64,000 bases of DNA, taken from the NCBI RefSeq assembly GCF_903970965.1, contig NZ_CAJCKW010000002.1, positions 124,001 through 188,000 of the forward strand, written 5' to 3'. This document shows, piece after piece, positions 56,598 through 64,000 of this stretch. The notes beneath the pieces are model-generated. The model worked only from the letters and a program-made list of their open reading frames with translations. It did not search any database and had not been told where the DNA came from. How positions within the stretch are numbered: the stretch's first letter is position 1; the number at the start of each line of letters is the position of its first letter. The stretch comes from Aureimonas sp. ME7. GTDB taxonomy: Bacteria; Pseudomonadota; Alphaproteobacteria; Rhizobiales; Rhizobiaceae. Made by a program: the position numbers and the translations under genes.

Positions 56598-58007
56598 GTG
56601 AGATATATCAGCTCGCGGGGGGAAGCCCCGATCCTGGGTTTCGCCGATGTGCTCCTAGCGGGCCTGGCCACGGACGGCGGCCTCTACGTGCCGGAAACCT
56701 GGCCGCAGATCGAGCCCGAAACCATCGCCTCCTTCGCCGGGCGCCCCTATGCGGACGTCGCCCTCGAGATCCTGAAGCCTTTCGTCGGCAACGAGATCGC
56801 ACCGGATGCCTTGGAGCGGATGGTGCGCGAGGCCTACGCGACGTTCCGCCATCCGGCGGTCGCCCCGCTGGTGCAGATCGGCGAGAACCACTTCGTTCTC
56901 GAGCTGTTCCATGGGCCGACTCTCGCCTTCAAGGATGTCGCCATGCAGTTGCTGGCGCGCCTGATGGACCATGCGCTGGAGCAGCGCGGGCAGCGCGCGA
57001 CGGTGGTTGGCGCGACGTCGGGCGATACGGGCGGCGCGGCGATCGCCGCCTTCGCCGATACCGACCGGACGGACATGTTCATCCTGTTCCCCAAGGGCCG
57101 CGTCTCGCCCGTCCAGCAGCGGCAGATGACGACCGGCGGCTCGGCGAGCGTCTATGCCGTGGCGATCGAAGGCACGTTCGACGACTGTCAGGCCCTCGTG
57201 AAGGCGATGTTCAACGACGCCGCCTTCCGCCGCGAAACGGCGCTTTCAGGCGTGAACTCGATCAACTGGGCCCGGATCATGGCCCAGATCGTCTACTACT
57301 TCACGGCCGCCGCCAGCATCGGCGCACCGGCCCGCCGCGTGTCGTTCACGGTGCCGACCGGCAATTTCGGCGACATCTTCGCCGGCTACGCGGCCAAGCG
57401 CATGGGACTGCCGATCGAGCGCCTGATCGTCGCCACCAACGAGAACGACATCCTGGAGCGCACGATGCGGGATGGGCGCTACGAGATGCAGGGCGTCCAC
57501 GCGACTACGTCGCCCTCCATGGACATCGAGATTTCCTCGAACTTCGAACGTCTCCTGTTCGAGGCGAGCGGGCGCGACGCGCAGACCATCCGCCGCCTGA
57601 TGCAACAGTTGCAGCAGTCGCGCGCCTTCACGCTTCCCGAGGATGTTCTCGCGTCCATCCGCTCCGAGTTCGACGCCGGGCGTACCAGCCAGAACGAAAC
57701 GGCCGATACGATCCGCGAGCAGCTGGCGACCACGGCCTATCTTCTGGACCCGCACACGGCGGTCGCCGTCTCGGTCGCCGAGAAGCGGCTAGGTGAAACC
57801 GCGATGATCTCGCTCGGCACCGCGCATCCCGCCAAGTTCCCGGCCGCCGTCAAGGCTGCCTGCGGAACCGAACCGGCGCTGCCGCCGAGCCATGCCGATC
57901 TGATGACGAAAGGCGAGCGCTTCGACGTTCTGCCGAACGATCTCGGCCAGCTTCAGACCTATATCCGCGAGCGCAGCCGCGCCGTCCGCTTCGGGGCCGC
58001 TGCATGA
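56598..58007 (+). CDS. thrC: Threonine synthase
   Basis: ThrC converts O-phosphohomoserine to threonine with PLP. It has 469 residues. The PLP lysine is K112 in HGPTLAFKDVAMQ, the phosphate cup is in GATSGDTGGAA, and the C-terminal glycine loop is in SLGTAHPAKFP. The start is GTG at 56598 (GGGAG 6 nt upstream) giving MRYISSRGEAP, the family's N-terminus; upstream ATGs extend the frame without homology. Its stop overlaps the next gene by ATGA. Confidence 0.96.
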   Translation: MRYISSRGEAPILGFADVLLAGLATDGGLYVPETWPQIEPETIASFAGRPYADVALEILKPFVGNEIAPDALERMVREAYATFRHPAVAPLVQIGENHFVLELFHGPTLAFKDVAMQLLARLMDHALEQRGQRATVVGATSGDTGGAAIAAFADTDRTDMFILFPKGRVSPVQQRQMTTGGSASVYAVAIEGTFDDCQALVKAMFNDAAFRRETALSGVNSINWARIMAQIVYYFTAAASIGAPARRVSFTVPTGNFGDIFAGYAAKRMGLPIERLIVATNENDILERTMRDGRYEMQGVHATTSPSMDIEISSNFERLLFEASGRDAQTIRRLMQQLQQSRAFTLPEDVLASIRSEFDAGRTSQNETADTIREQLATTAYLLDPHTAVAVSVAEKRLGETAMISLGTAHPAKFPAAVKAACGTEPALPPSHADLMTKGERFDVLPNDLGQLQTYIRERSRAVRFGAAA

Positions 58008-59314
58008 GCGTCGAGATCACGCGCCTGTCCAACGGGCTGACGATCGCGACCGAACACATGCCGACCCTGGAAAGCGCCGCGCTCGGCATATGGGTCAAGG
58101 CCGGCGCGCGCGACGAGGCGGCGAACGAGCACGGCATCGCCCACCTCCTCGAGCACATGGCCTTCAAGGGCACGACCCGGCGCAGCGCACGGCAGATCGC
58201 CGAGGAGATCGAGGACGTCGGCGGGGAGCTGAACGCCTCCACCAGCGTCGAGACCACCGCCTACTACGCCCGCGTGATGAAGGACGACGTTCCGCTCGCG
58301 GTCGATATCCTGACCGACATCCTCCTCGACTCGCGTTTCGACGAGGAGGAACTCGTCCGTGAGCAGCACGTCATTCTCCAGGAGATCGGCGCGGCCGAAG
58401 ACACGCCGGACGACATCGTCTTCGACCACTTCCAGGCCTCCGCCTATCGCGACCAGATCCTCGGCCGCCCGATTCTCGGCACGCGGGAGACGGTGAGCGC
58501 CTTCACGCCGGACGAGCTCCGCTCCTACCTGTCGCGGCACTACGCGCCGGAGCAGATGGTGGTCTCGGCGGCAGGCGCCGTGTCGCACCAGGATCTGGTG
58601 GACCGCGTCTCCGCCGCCTTCGGCTCGCATGTCGCCCGCCTGCCGGGCATCGCCTTGGAGCACCCTCCGGCCCTCTACACCGGCGGCGAGTTTCGCGAGG
58701 AGCGCGACCTCGCCGACGCGCAGATGGTGATCGGCTTTCCCGGACGGCCGTACTACCAGCGCGACTTCTATGCCGCGCAGGTTCTTTCCATCATTTTGGG
58801 CGGGGGCATGTCGTCCCGCCTGTTTCAGGAAATCCGCGAAACGCGCGGTCTCTGCTACGCGATCTCCGCCTTCCACTGGAGCTTCTCCGACACCGGCATC
58901 TTCGGCGTTCATGCCGCGACCGGCGAGGAGGAACTGGCCGAGCTTGCCCCCGTCATCATGCAGGAGCTGGTGCGGGCGGCGGACGGCATCACCGAGAAGG
59001 AGGTCGTGCGCGCCCGCGCACAGATGCGCTCCAGTCTCCTCATGAGCCAGGAAAGCCCGGCTTCCCGCGCAGGGCAGATGGCGCGGCAGCTGATGTTCAA
59101 GGGTTCGGTGATCGACAATGCCGAACTCCTCGATCGCCTCGCCGCAATCACGGCGCCCCGCCTTGCCGATCTGGCGGCCGCCACCTTCCTCGACACGATC
59201 CCGACCCTGGCCGCGATCGGCCCCGTCAGCCGCCTTCCATCCATCGACGTCTTGGCGGGCGCGCGGAGCCCGGCTTCCACGCTCCAGCCGCGACAAGCCC
59301 TGGCCGCCAGCTGA
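58004..59314 (+). CDS. M16-family (MPP-like) zinc peptidase
   Basis: It has 436 residues. The inverted zinc motif is intact as H47-LLE50-H51, with the distal Glu in the EEELVREQHVILQEI region. The second M16 domain (about 180-420) lacks a metal site, as in mitochondrial processing peptidase beta and bacterial PqqL-like proteins. The overlap with thrC (ATGA) shows coupling; this thrC-M16-GNAT order is common in Hyphomicrobiales. The natural substrate is unknown. Confidence 0.93.
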   Translation: MSVEITRLSNGLTIATEHMPTLESAALGIWVKAGARDEAANEHGIAHLLEHMAFKGTTRRSARQIAEEIEDVGGELNASTSVETTAYYARVMKDDVPLAVDILTDILLDSRFDEEELVREQHVILQEIGAAEDTPDDIVFDHFQASAYRDQILGRPILGTRETVSAFTPDELRSYLSRHYAPEQMVVSAAGAVSHQDLVDRVSAAFGSHVARLPGIALEHPPALYTGGEFREERDLADAQMVIGFPGRPYYQRDFYAAQVLSIILGGGMSSRLFQEIRETRGLCYAISAFHWSFSDTGIFGVHAATGEEELAELAPVIMQELVRAADGITEKEVVRARAQMRSSLLMSQESPASRAGQMARQLMFKGSVIDNAELLDRLAAITAPRLADLAAATFLDTIPTLAAIGPVSRLPSIDVLAGARSPASTLQPRQALAAS

Positions 59315-59326
59315 TCGGTTCCGGCC

Positions 59327-59938
59327 ATGGCCTTGTTCGATTGGGCTCAGGCACCGATCCAGCCGACGCTCACCGGCAGCAATATCCTGCTGCGTATCCC
59401 GAAAGCTTCTGACTTCGAACAATGGAGCCATTTGCGCGAGCGAAGCCGCGACTTCCTGACACCCTGGGAACCGAGCTGGACGCGGGACGAACTCAGCCGC
59501 GCGTCCTTCCGCCTGCGCCTGCGTCGATCGCGTCTGGAAGCGCGGCAGCGAACGGGATACACCTACTTCATCTTCGATCGGGGGGGCGACGTGCTGATGG
59601 GAGGGCTGACGCTCGGTCGAATCCAGCGCGGGGTCGCGCAGACGGGAACGATCGGGTACTGGATGGGCAAACCCTACGCGGGGAAAGGCGTCATGTCCCG
59701 CGCGGTGGATGCCATCTCCCTTTTTGCCTTTGACGTCCTGGCACTGCATCGCCTGGAGGCGGCTTGCCTCCCACGCAACGAGCCGTCGATCCGGCTTCTC
59801 GAACGATCCGGCTTTCGCCGTGAGGGCTATCTGCGAAGCTACCTGAAAATCGCCGGTGTTTGGGAGGATCACCTTCTGTATTCGCGTTTGAGCGAGGACG
59901 GAGCGACGCCGAACCCTGTTTCGCCACCCGCGACCTGA
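59327..59938 (+). CDS. GNAT acetyltransferase (RimJ/RimL-like)
   Basis: It has 203 residues. The RimJ-like GNAT fold is seen in LLRIPKASDFEQWSHL at the N-terminus, the acetyl-CoA loop GYWMGKPYAGKGVMSRAV, then LHRLEAACLPRNEPSIRLLERSGFRREG with the conserved Asn and the final strand. It probably N-acetylates a protein or ribosomal substrate. It follows the M16 gene by 12 bp. Confidence 0.9.
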   Translation: MALFDWAQAPIQPTLTGSNILLRIPKASDFEQWSHLRERSRDFLTPWEPSWTRDELSRASFRLRLRRSRLEARQRTGYTYFIFDRGGDVLMGGLTLGRIQRGVAQTGTIGYWMGKPYAGKGVMSRAVDAISLFAFDVLALHRLEAACLPRNEPSIRLLERSGFRREGYLRSYLKIAGVWEDHLLYSRLSEDGATPNPVSPPAT

Positions 59939-59984
59939 CCTTCGAACGACGATCCACCGCGAACATGAGCCGTCCCCGATCGTA

Positions 59985-62876
59985 ATGCCGAACCCCACTT
60001 CCCTTCTTCGCCGCGTTCTCTTCTGCCTGGCCATCGTGGCCGGCTGCGTCGGCGCGTCCCCGAGCCTTGCGCTTTCGCCGGTTTCGATCGGCCGGGAGGA
60101 CGTGGCGATCGATCTGGAACCGGCGGTGGAGATGCATCTCGGCCGAGGCGAGAACTTCCAGATCACCACGGCGCCGAACGCCGAAGGCGTGGTCCGGCGC
60201 ATCGAGATCGAATCGAACTCCGAGAAGCCGTCGGGAAACTGGGCGGTCTTCGCCATCGCCAACAACAGCGACGAGCAGATCGACCGCATGGTGGTCGCGC
60301 CGCATTTCCGCCTATCGGATTCCGGCCTCCTGCGCCCCGATCTCGGCTCGCAGCGCATCGTCGCCATCACCCCATCGGAAGGCTTCGCGTTGGACCGGCA
60401 GGACAGCCCGGAGGCCGACGTGTTTTCCGTGACGCTGGATCCGGGAACCGTGGTGACTTTCGTCGCCGAGCTTTCCACCGACCGGCTTCCCGAGATCCGC
60501 CTGTGGGAGCCGAACGCCTACAAGGACACGGTTAACGCGTTCACCCTGTATCGCGGCATCGTGCTGGGCATCGCAGGCCTCCTCGCGGTGTTCCTGACGA
60601 TCCTCTTCGTGGTCAAGGGCTCGCCGATGTTCCCGGCGACCGCGGCGCTCGCCTGGGCCGTTCTCGCCTATATCTGCATCGACTTCGACTTCTGGCAGAA
60701 GCTCGTGCCCATCGTGCCGGGGCAGGAGCGGATATGGCGGGCGGGCACCGAGGTCGCTCTCGCCTTCACGTTGCTCGTCTTCCTCTACGCCTATCTCAAC
60801 CTGAACCGCTGGCACGGCATTCTTTCGGCCTTCACCGGCCTTTGGCTCGCCGGTCTCGGCGCGCTCGGCGTCCTGGCCGCCTTCGACCCGCCGCTCGCTG
60901 CCGGCATCGCGCGCATGTCGATGGCGGCGACGGCCGGCATCGGCCTCCTTCTGATCCTGTATCTTTCCGTGATGCGCTACGACCGCGCGATCATGCTGAT
61001 CCCGACCTGGCTTCTCATCATCGTCTGGCTCGGCGCGGCCTGGGCGACGGTCGGCGGGCGGATCGACAACGACATCATCCAGCCCGCGCTCGGCGGCGGA
61101 CTCGTGCTCATCGTCCTCCTGATCGGCTTCACGGTGATGCAGCATGCCTTTGCCGGCGGATCCTTCGCCGGCGGTCTCCTGTCCGACATGGAGCGCCGCT
61201 CGCTGGCGCTGGCGGGTACGGGCGACGCGATCTGGGACTGGGATGTGGCGCGCGACCGCATCTTCGCCGGGTGCGACACGGAGGGGCTCGACGGGATGCC
61301 CGTCGCCGCAATGAACGGCCCGGCGCGCGACTGGCTTCCGATTCTCCACCCCGACGATCGCGACCGGTTCAAGGTCACGCTCGACACCATCCTGGAACAC
61401 CGTCGCGGGCGCATCTCACAGGATTTTCGCGTGCGCAGCGACGACGGGCATTACCACTGGATGAGCCTTCAGGCGCGCCCGGTCCTTGGCAGCAACGGCG
61501 AGGTGGTGCGCTGCGTGGGAACGTTGAAGGACGTGACCGAGCGCAAGAAGGCCGAAGAGCGCCTTCTGCACGACGCGCTGCACGACCAACTCACCGGTTT
61601 GCCCAACCGCGAGCTGTTCCTCGACCGACTGGATTCGATCGCCTGCCTCGCCGCCACCCGCACCGACGTTCGTCCGACGCTGTTCGTGGTGGACATCGAC
61701 CGGTTCAAACAGGTCAACGACGAGTTCGGCATCGCGACCGGAGACACGATCCTCCTGACGGTCGGGCGCCGCCTCAAGCGCGTTCTGAAACCCCAGGATT
61801 CGCTCGCCCGCCTGTCCGGCGACCAGTTCGGCCTGATCCTCATGTCGGAAAGCGATGTGGCCGCCGTCGGTGCCTTTGCTGAAACGCTTCAGGACGCGGT
61901 TCGCGCGCCGATCGCCTTCTCCAACCAGGACATCATCCTGACGGCCTCCGTCGGTCTGACCGGCTGGACGGACGGCGCGGGCGCCGACGAGGTGCTACGC
62001 GAGGCCGAACTCGCGATGTATCAGGCGAAACGCCTTGGCGGCGATCGCATTGAGGCCTTCCGCCCCGCCTTCAAGACGCACAGTTCCGGCCGCGTCGAGC
62101 TGGAATCGGATCTGCGCCGCGCCTTCGGGCGAAACGAGCTGTCGCTCGCCTTCCAGCCGATCGTGCGGCTGGCCACCGGTGAGATCGCGGGCTTCGAGGC
62201 ACTGCTCCGCTGGAATCACGCCAAGCGAGGCCCGGTCTCTCCCGCCGAGTTCATTCCGCTCGCCGAGAGCACGGGGCTGATCGTTCAGCTCGGCCAGTTC
62301 GCACTGGACGAGGCGGCACGGCGCCTGTCGGACTGGCAACGGCTGCCGGGCCAGACCAAGCTGTTCTGCTCGGTCAACATCTCGAGCCGCCAGCTGATCC
62401 GTCAGGATCTTCTGAACGATGTCCGCCAGATCCTGAAGCGCTACCAGCTCGCGCCAGAAACGCTGAAGCTGGAGCTGACCGAGTCGCTGGTCATGGACAA
62501 CCCGGAGCGTTCGGCCAAGCTCCTGGCGCGTTTGAAGGAGATGGGCGTCGGGCTGTCGCTCGACGATTTCGGAACGGGCTATTCGTCCCTGTCCTACCTC
62601 CTGCGCTTCCCGTTCGACACGCTGAAGATCGACCAGTCGTTCCTGCGCGGCGAGCAGGTGCCGCAGCGCCCGATCCTGGTGCATTCCATCGTGACCATGG
62701 CGCACGAACTTGGCCTCGCCGTGGTGGCGGAAGGCTTGGACAACGATGCCGATATCGCTCAGCTTCGCAAGCTCAACTGCGAATATGCGCAAAGCTTCAT
62801 GTACGGCCAGCCGCTTTCGGCGGAAGAAGCGCGGCGGCGTCTGCAGGAGCGGAACGGCCGCCGAAGCACGGGCTAG
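59985..62876 (+). CDS. Membrane-bound PAS-GGDEF-EAL protein, probable c-di-GMP phosphodiesterase
   Basis: It has 963 residues. A signal peptide (to about 30) precedes a beta-rich periplasmic domain (35-185), about seven TM helices follow (190-395, 7TMR-DISM-like), then a PAS domain (405-520), a GGDEF domain (530-685) and an EAL domain (703-950). The GGDEF signature is SGDQF at 611-615, so cyclase activity is unlikely. EAL is kept (E738-A-L), as are ELTES, DDFGTGYSSL, KIDQSF and EGLD, so c-di-GMP hydrolysis is likely. Brucella BpdA, near thrC, may be the orthologue, though I recall this only loosely. Confidence 0.93.
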   Translation: MPNPTSLLRRVLFCLAIVAGCVGASPSLALSPVSIGREDVAIDLEPAVEMHLGRGENFQITTAPNAEGVVRRIEIESNSEKPSGNWAVFAIANNSDEQIDRMVVAPHFRLSDSGLLRPDLGSQRIVAITPSEGFALDRQDSPEADVFSVTLDPGTVVTFVAELSTDRLPEIRLWEPNAYKDTVNAFTLYRGIVLGIAGLLAVFLTILFVVKGSPMFPATAALAWAVLAYICIDFDFWQKLVPIVPGQERIWRAGTEVALAFTLLVFLYAYLNLNRWHGILSAFTGLWLAGLGALGVLAAFDPPLAAGIARMSMAATAGIGLLLILYLSVMRYDRAIMLIPTWLLIIVWLGAAWATVGGRIDNDIIQPALGGGLVLIVLLIGFTVMQHAFAGGSFAGGLLSDMERRSLALAGTGDAIWDWDVARDRIFAGCDTEGLDGMPVAAMNGPARDWLPILHPDDRDRFKVTLDTILEHRRGRISQDFRVRSDDGHYHWMSLQARPVLGSNGEVVRCVGTLKDVTERKKAEERLLHDALHDQLTGLPNRELFLDRLDSIACLAATRTDVRPTLFVVDIDRFKQVNDEFGIATGDTILLTVGRRLKRVLKPQDSLARLSGDQFGLILMSESDVAAVGAFAETLQDAVRAPIAFSNQDIILTASVGLTGWTDGAGADEVLREAELAMYQAKRLGGDRIEAFRPAFKTHSSGRVELESDLRRAFGRNELSLAFQPIVRLATGEIAGFEALLRWNHAKRGPVSPAEFIPLAESTGLIVQLGQFALDEAARRLSDWQRLPGQTKLFCSVNISSRQLIRQDLLNDVRQILKRYQLAPETLKLELTESLVMDNPERSAKLLARLKEMGVGLSLDDFGTGYSSLSYLLRFPFDTLKIDQSFLRGEQVPQRPILVHSIVTMAHELGLAVVAEGLDNDADIAQLRKLNCEYAQSFMYGQPLSAEEARRRLQERNGRRSTG

Positions 62877-63484
62877 GCGTGGCCGGCCTCGCTCGTCAGG
62901 AACACGGGATCGATGCCGAGGATCGCGAGCGCGCGGCCGTACTTAGTGTCCAGCTCGTTGCCGAACACGATGTCGAGGTCGGCAAGGCACGTCAGCCAGC
63001 CGTTGGCGGCGATCTCGGATTCGAGCTGCCCGGCGCCCCACCCGGAATAACCTAAGACCATGATCGCGCTGGACGGGCCGTCGCCGCGCGAAAGCGCCTT
63101 CAGGATATCGAGTGTCGGCGTCAGCGAGATGCCGTCGTCGACCTCGACGGTGGATTCGGAATCGTAGTCGTCCGAATGGAGGATGAAGCCGCGCCCCTGC
63201 TCCACCGGTCCTCCGGCGCAGACGGACACCTCACGCCCCTTTTCGGGCAGCCGGATCTCGTCGGCATCGGTGACGATATCGAGCTGCTTCAGGAGAGACG
63301 CGAAGCTGAGGGGCTGTGCCTTGTTGATGATGAAGCCCATGGCGCCGTTGGCCGAATGCGCGCAGACATAGACGACGCTGCGCGCGAAGCGCTCGTCTTC
63401 CATACCGGGCATGGCGATGAGAAAATGCCCCTCCAGCGAAGGGGTTTCGTCATCGGATCGGCTACGCATGTTTTCTAGGTCCAT
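62873..63484 (-). CDS. YqgE/AlgH-family protein (UPF0301)
   Basis: It has 203 residues. The family signature runs through LEGHFLIAMPGMEDERFARSV, ANGAMGFIINK, GGPVEQGRGFILH and VLGYSGWGAGQLESE. The function is unsettled; AlgH is tied to alginate regulation in Pseudomonas. Its stop overlaps the stop of the EAL gene by 4 nt (convergent), and its start is 15 bp from the divergent DsbD-like start. Confidence 0.95.
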   Translation of the reverse strand: MDLENMRSRSDDETPSLEGHFLIAMPGMEDERFARSVVYVCAHSANGAMGFIINKAQPLSFASLLKQLDIVTDADEIRLPEKGREVSVCAGGPVEQGRGFILHSDDYDSESTVEVDDGISLTPTLDILKALSRGDGPSSAIMVLGYSGWGAGQLESEIAANGWLTCLADLDIVFGNELDTKYGRALAILGIDPVFLTSEAGHA

Positions 63485-63499
63485 GGGAAGAAGATAGAC

Positions 63500-64000
63500 A
63501 TGTCGATTGGCTTTTGCACCAGCCTCCGCGCCGAAGCTGTGTCGCGGCTGTTGCTGGCGTGCGGTCTCGCTTTTGCCGCCTTCCCTGCGCAGGCCATCAC
63601 CCCAGCCGATCAGAACGCTGAACTGCGCTCCGACGGGGCGACGCTGCGGCTTGTGGCCTTGAAGGGTGATGCCGATGGCATGGTCCGGGGCGCTCTATCG
63701 ATCGAACTGGCGCCCGGCTGGAAAACCTACTGGACCGCCCCCGGTCCGGTCGGCCTCGCGCCTCGTATCGATCTATCTGAAAGCACCGGCATCGAAGATC
63801 CCGTCTTGCAGTATCCGATCCCCGCCCGCTTCGCGGAGGGCGACGCCGAGAGCGTCGGTTATGCGGAGCCAATGGCCGTGTTCTTCGAGGCAAAGGCGAT
63901 CGAGGCGATGCCACGGATCGAAGCCGATATCCTCATCGGTGTCTGCCGCGAAATCTGCGTTCCCCTCGCCGCTCGCCTCAGCGTGTTCCCGAGCGAGGGT
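63500..64000 (+). CDS. DsbD N-terminal-domain-like exported protein (3' end outside window)
   Basis: 167 codons are visible. A signal peptide (LLLACGLAFAAFPAQA) is followed by the segment GWKTYWTAPGPVGLAPRIDL and GVCREICVPLAARLS. These are the hallmark of the alphaproteobacterial thiol:disulfide interchange DsbD N-domain type, with a CxxxC-like pair of cysteines. The C-terminal part is cut by the window, so a downstream transmembrane DsbD domain cannot be excluded. Its promoter must lie inside yqgE. Confidence 0.82.
   Translation, partial: MSIGFCTSLRAEAVSRLLLACGLAFAAFPAQAITPADQNAELRSDGATLRLVALKGDADGMVRGALSIELAPGWKTYWTAPGPVGLAPRIDLSESTGIEDPVLQYPIPARFAEGDAESVGYAEPMAVFFEAKAIEAMPRIEADILIGVCREICVPLAARLSVFPSEG

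Noticed and set aside
57959-60478. Minus-strand open frame of 839 codons
   Set aside because: It is antisense to the M16, GNAT and EAL genes, all of which have clear motifs on the plus strand.

Overview
The window is a gene-dense, high-GC stretch of an alphaproteobacterial chromosome, almost certainly of the order Hyphomicrobiales (Rhizobiales). The evidence is the gene order: tig-clpP-clpX-lon, secDF-yajC, dipM-pcm-surE-serS-tatCBA-nagZ-SPOR-argS-dgt, pcm-tolC-popZ-valS, and ccrM-mutY-DUF721-dsbA-ppdK. The presence of CcrM, PopZ, an ExoR-like protein and TrmFO fits the same group. A family such as Aurantimonadaceae is possible, but I cannot settle it by reading. There are no rRNA genes, CRISPR arrays, insertion sequences or prophage genes.

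Layout. 1-8.2 kb (minus strand): proteostasis block lon (cut by the window edge), clpX, clpP, an MscS-type channel, trigger factor and tRNA-Leu(UAG). 8.4-9.8 kb: trmFO on the plus strand. 9.8-15.9 kb (minus): DUF4153 membrane protein, an NDUFAF6-like squalene/phytoene-synthase-fold protein, an NDUFAF3-like Mth938 protein, fused SecDF and YajC. 15.9-16.9 kb: DUF815 ATPase (plus). 16.9-28.8 kb (minus): dipM/nlpD-like LytM lipoprotein, pcm, surE, serS, tatC, tatB, tatA, nagZ, SPOR protein, argS and dgt. 28.9-30.1 kb (plus): erpA and xthA. 30.1-39.3 kb (minus): exoR-like, FadL porin, valS, popZ, tolC and a second PCMT-family gene. 39.4-41.3 kb: tRNA-Cys(GCA), a single-domain response regulator, three small genes (one a 52-codon DUF3563 protein) and tRNA-Asn(GUU). 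41.5-46.5 kb: DEAD-box helicase, a secreted hypothetical protein, trhO, an MBL hydrolase and a DUF1499 protein. 46.5-55.1 kb: ppdK, DsbA-like, DUF721, O-antigen ligase and GT25 (minus), mutY (plus), ccrM (minus). 55.2-64 kb: HAD hydrolase, lipoprotein, thrC, M16 protease, GNAT, a membrane PAS-GGDEF-EAL protein, yqgE and the start of a DsbD-N-domain protein cut by the right edge.

How the genes work together. Most genes are housekeeping: protein quality control, Sec/Tat export, translation (SerS, ArgS, ValS, three tRNAs, TrmFO, TrhO), cell-wall turnover (NagZ, DipM, SPOR), polar organisation and cell-cycle methylation (PopZ, CcrM), and surface or c-di-GMP control (ExoR-like, EAL protein).

The most striking observation is an absence at two places. 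In related alphaproteobacteria scpA-scpB lie between nagZ and tatA, and smc lies beside dsbA in the ccrM-mutY-DUF721-dsbA cluster. Here the nagZ-tatA gap is 316 bp with only two tiny overlapping ORFs, and the dsbA-ppdK gap is 152 bp filled by a terminator. This suggests coordinated loss or relocation of the SMC-ScpAB condensin. Other points of interest are the NDUFAF3/NDUFAF6-like pair beside SecDF, a DipM-like factor lacking zinc ligands, a leader-type small ORF overlapping exoR, four TGCAT boxes upstream of the DUF3563 gene, and perfect palindromes upstream of fadL.
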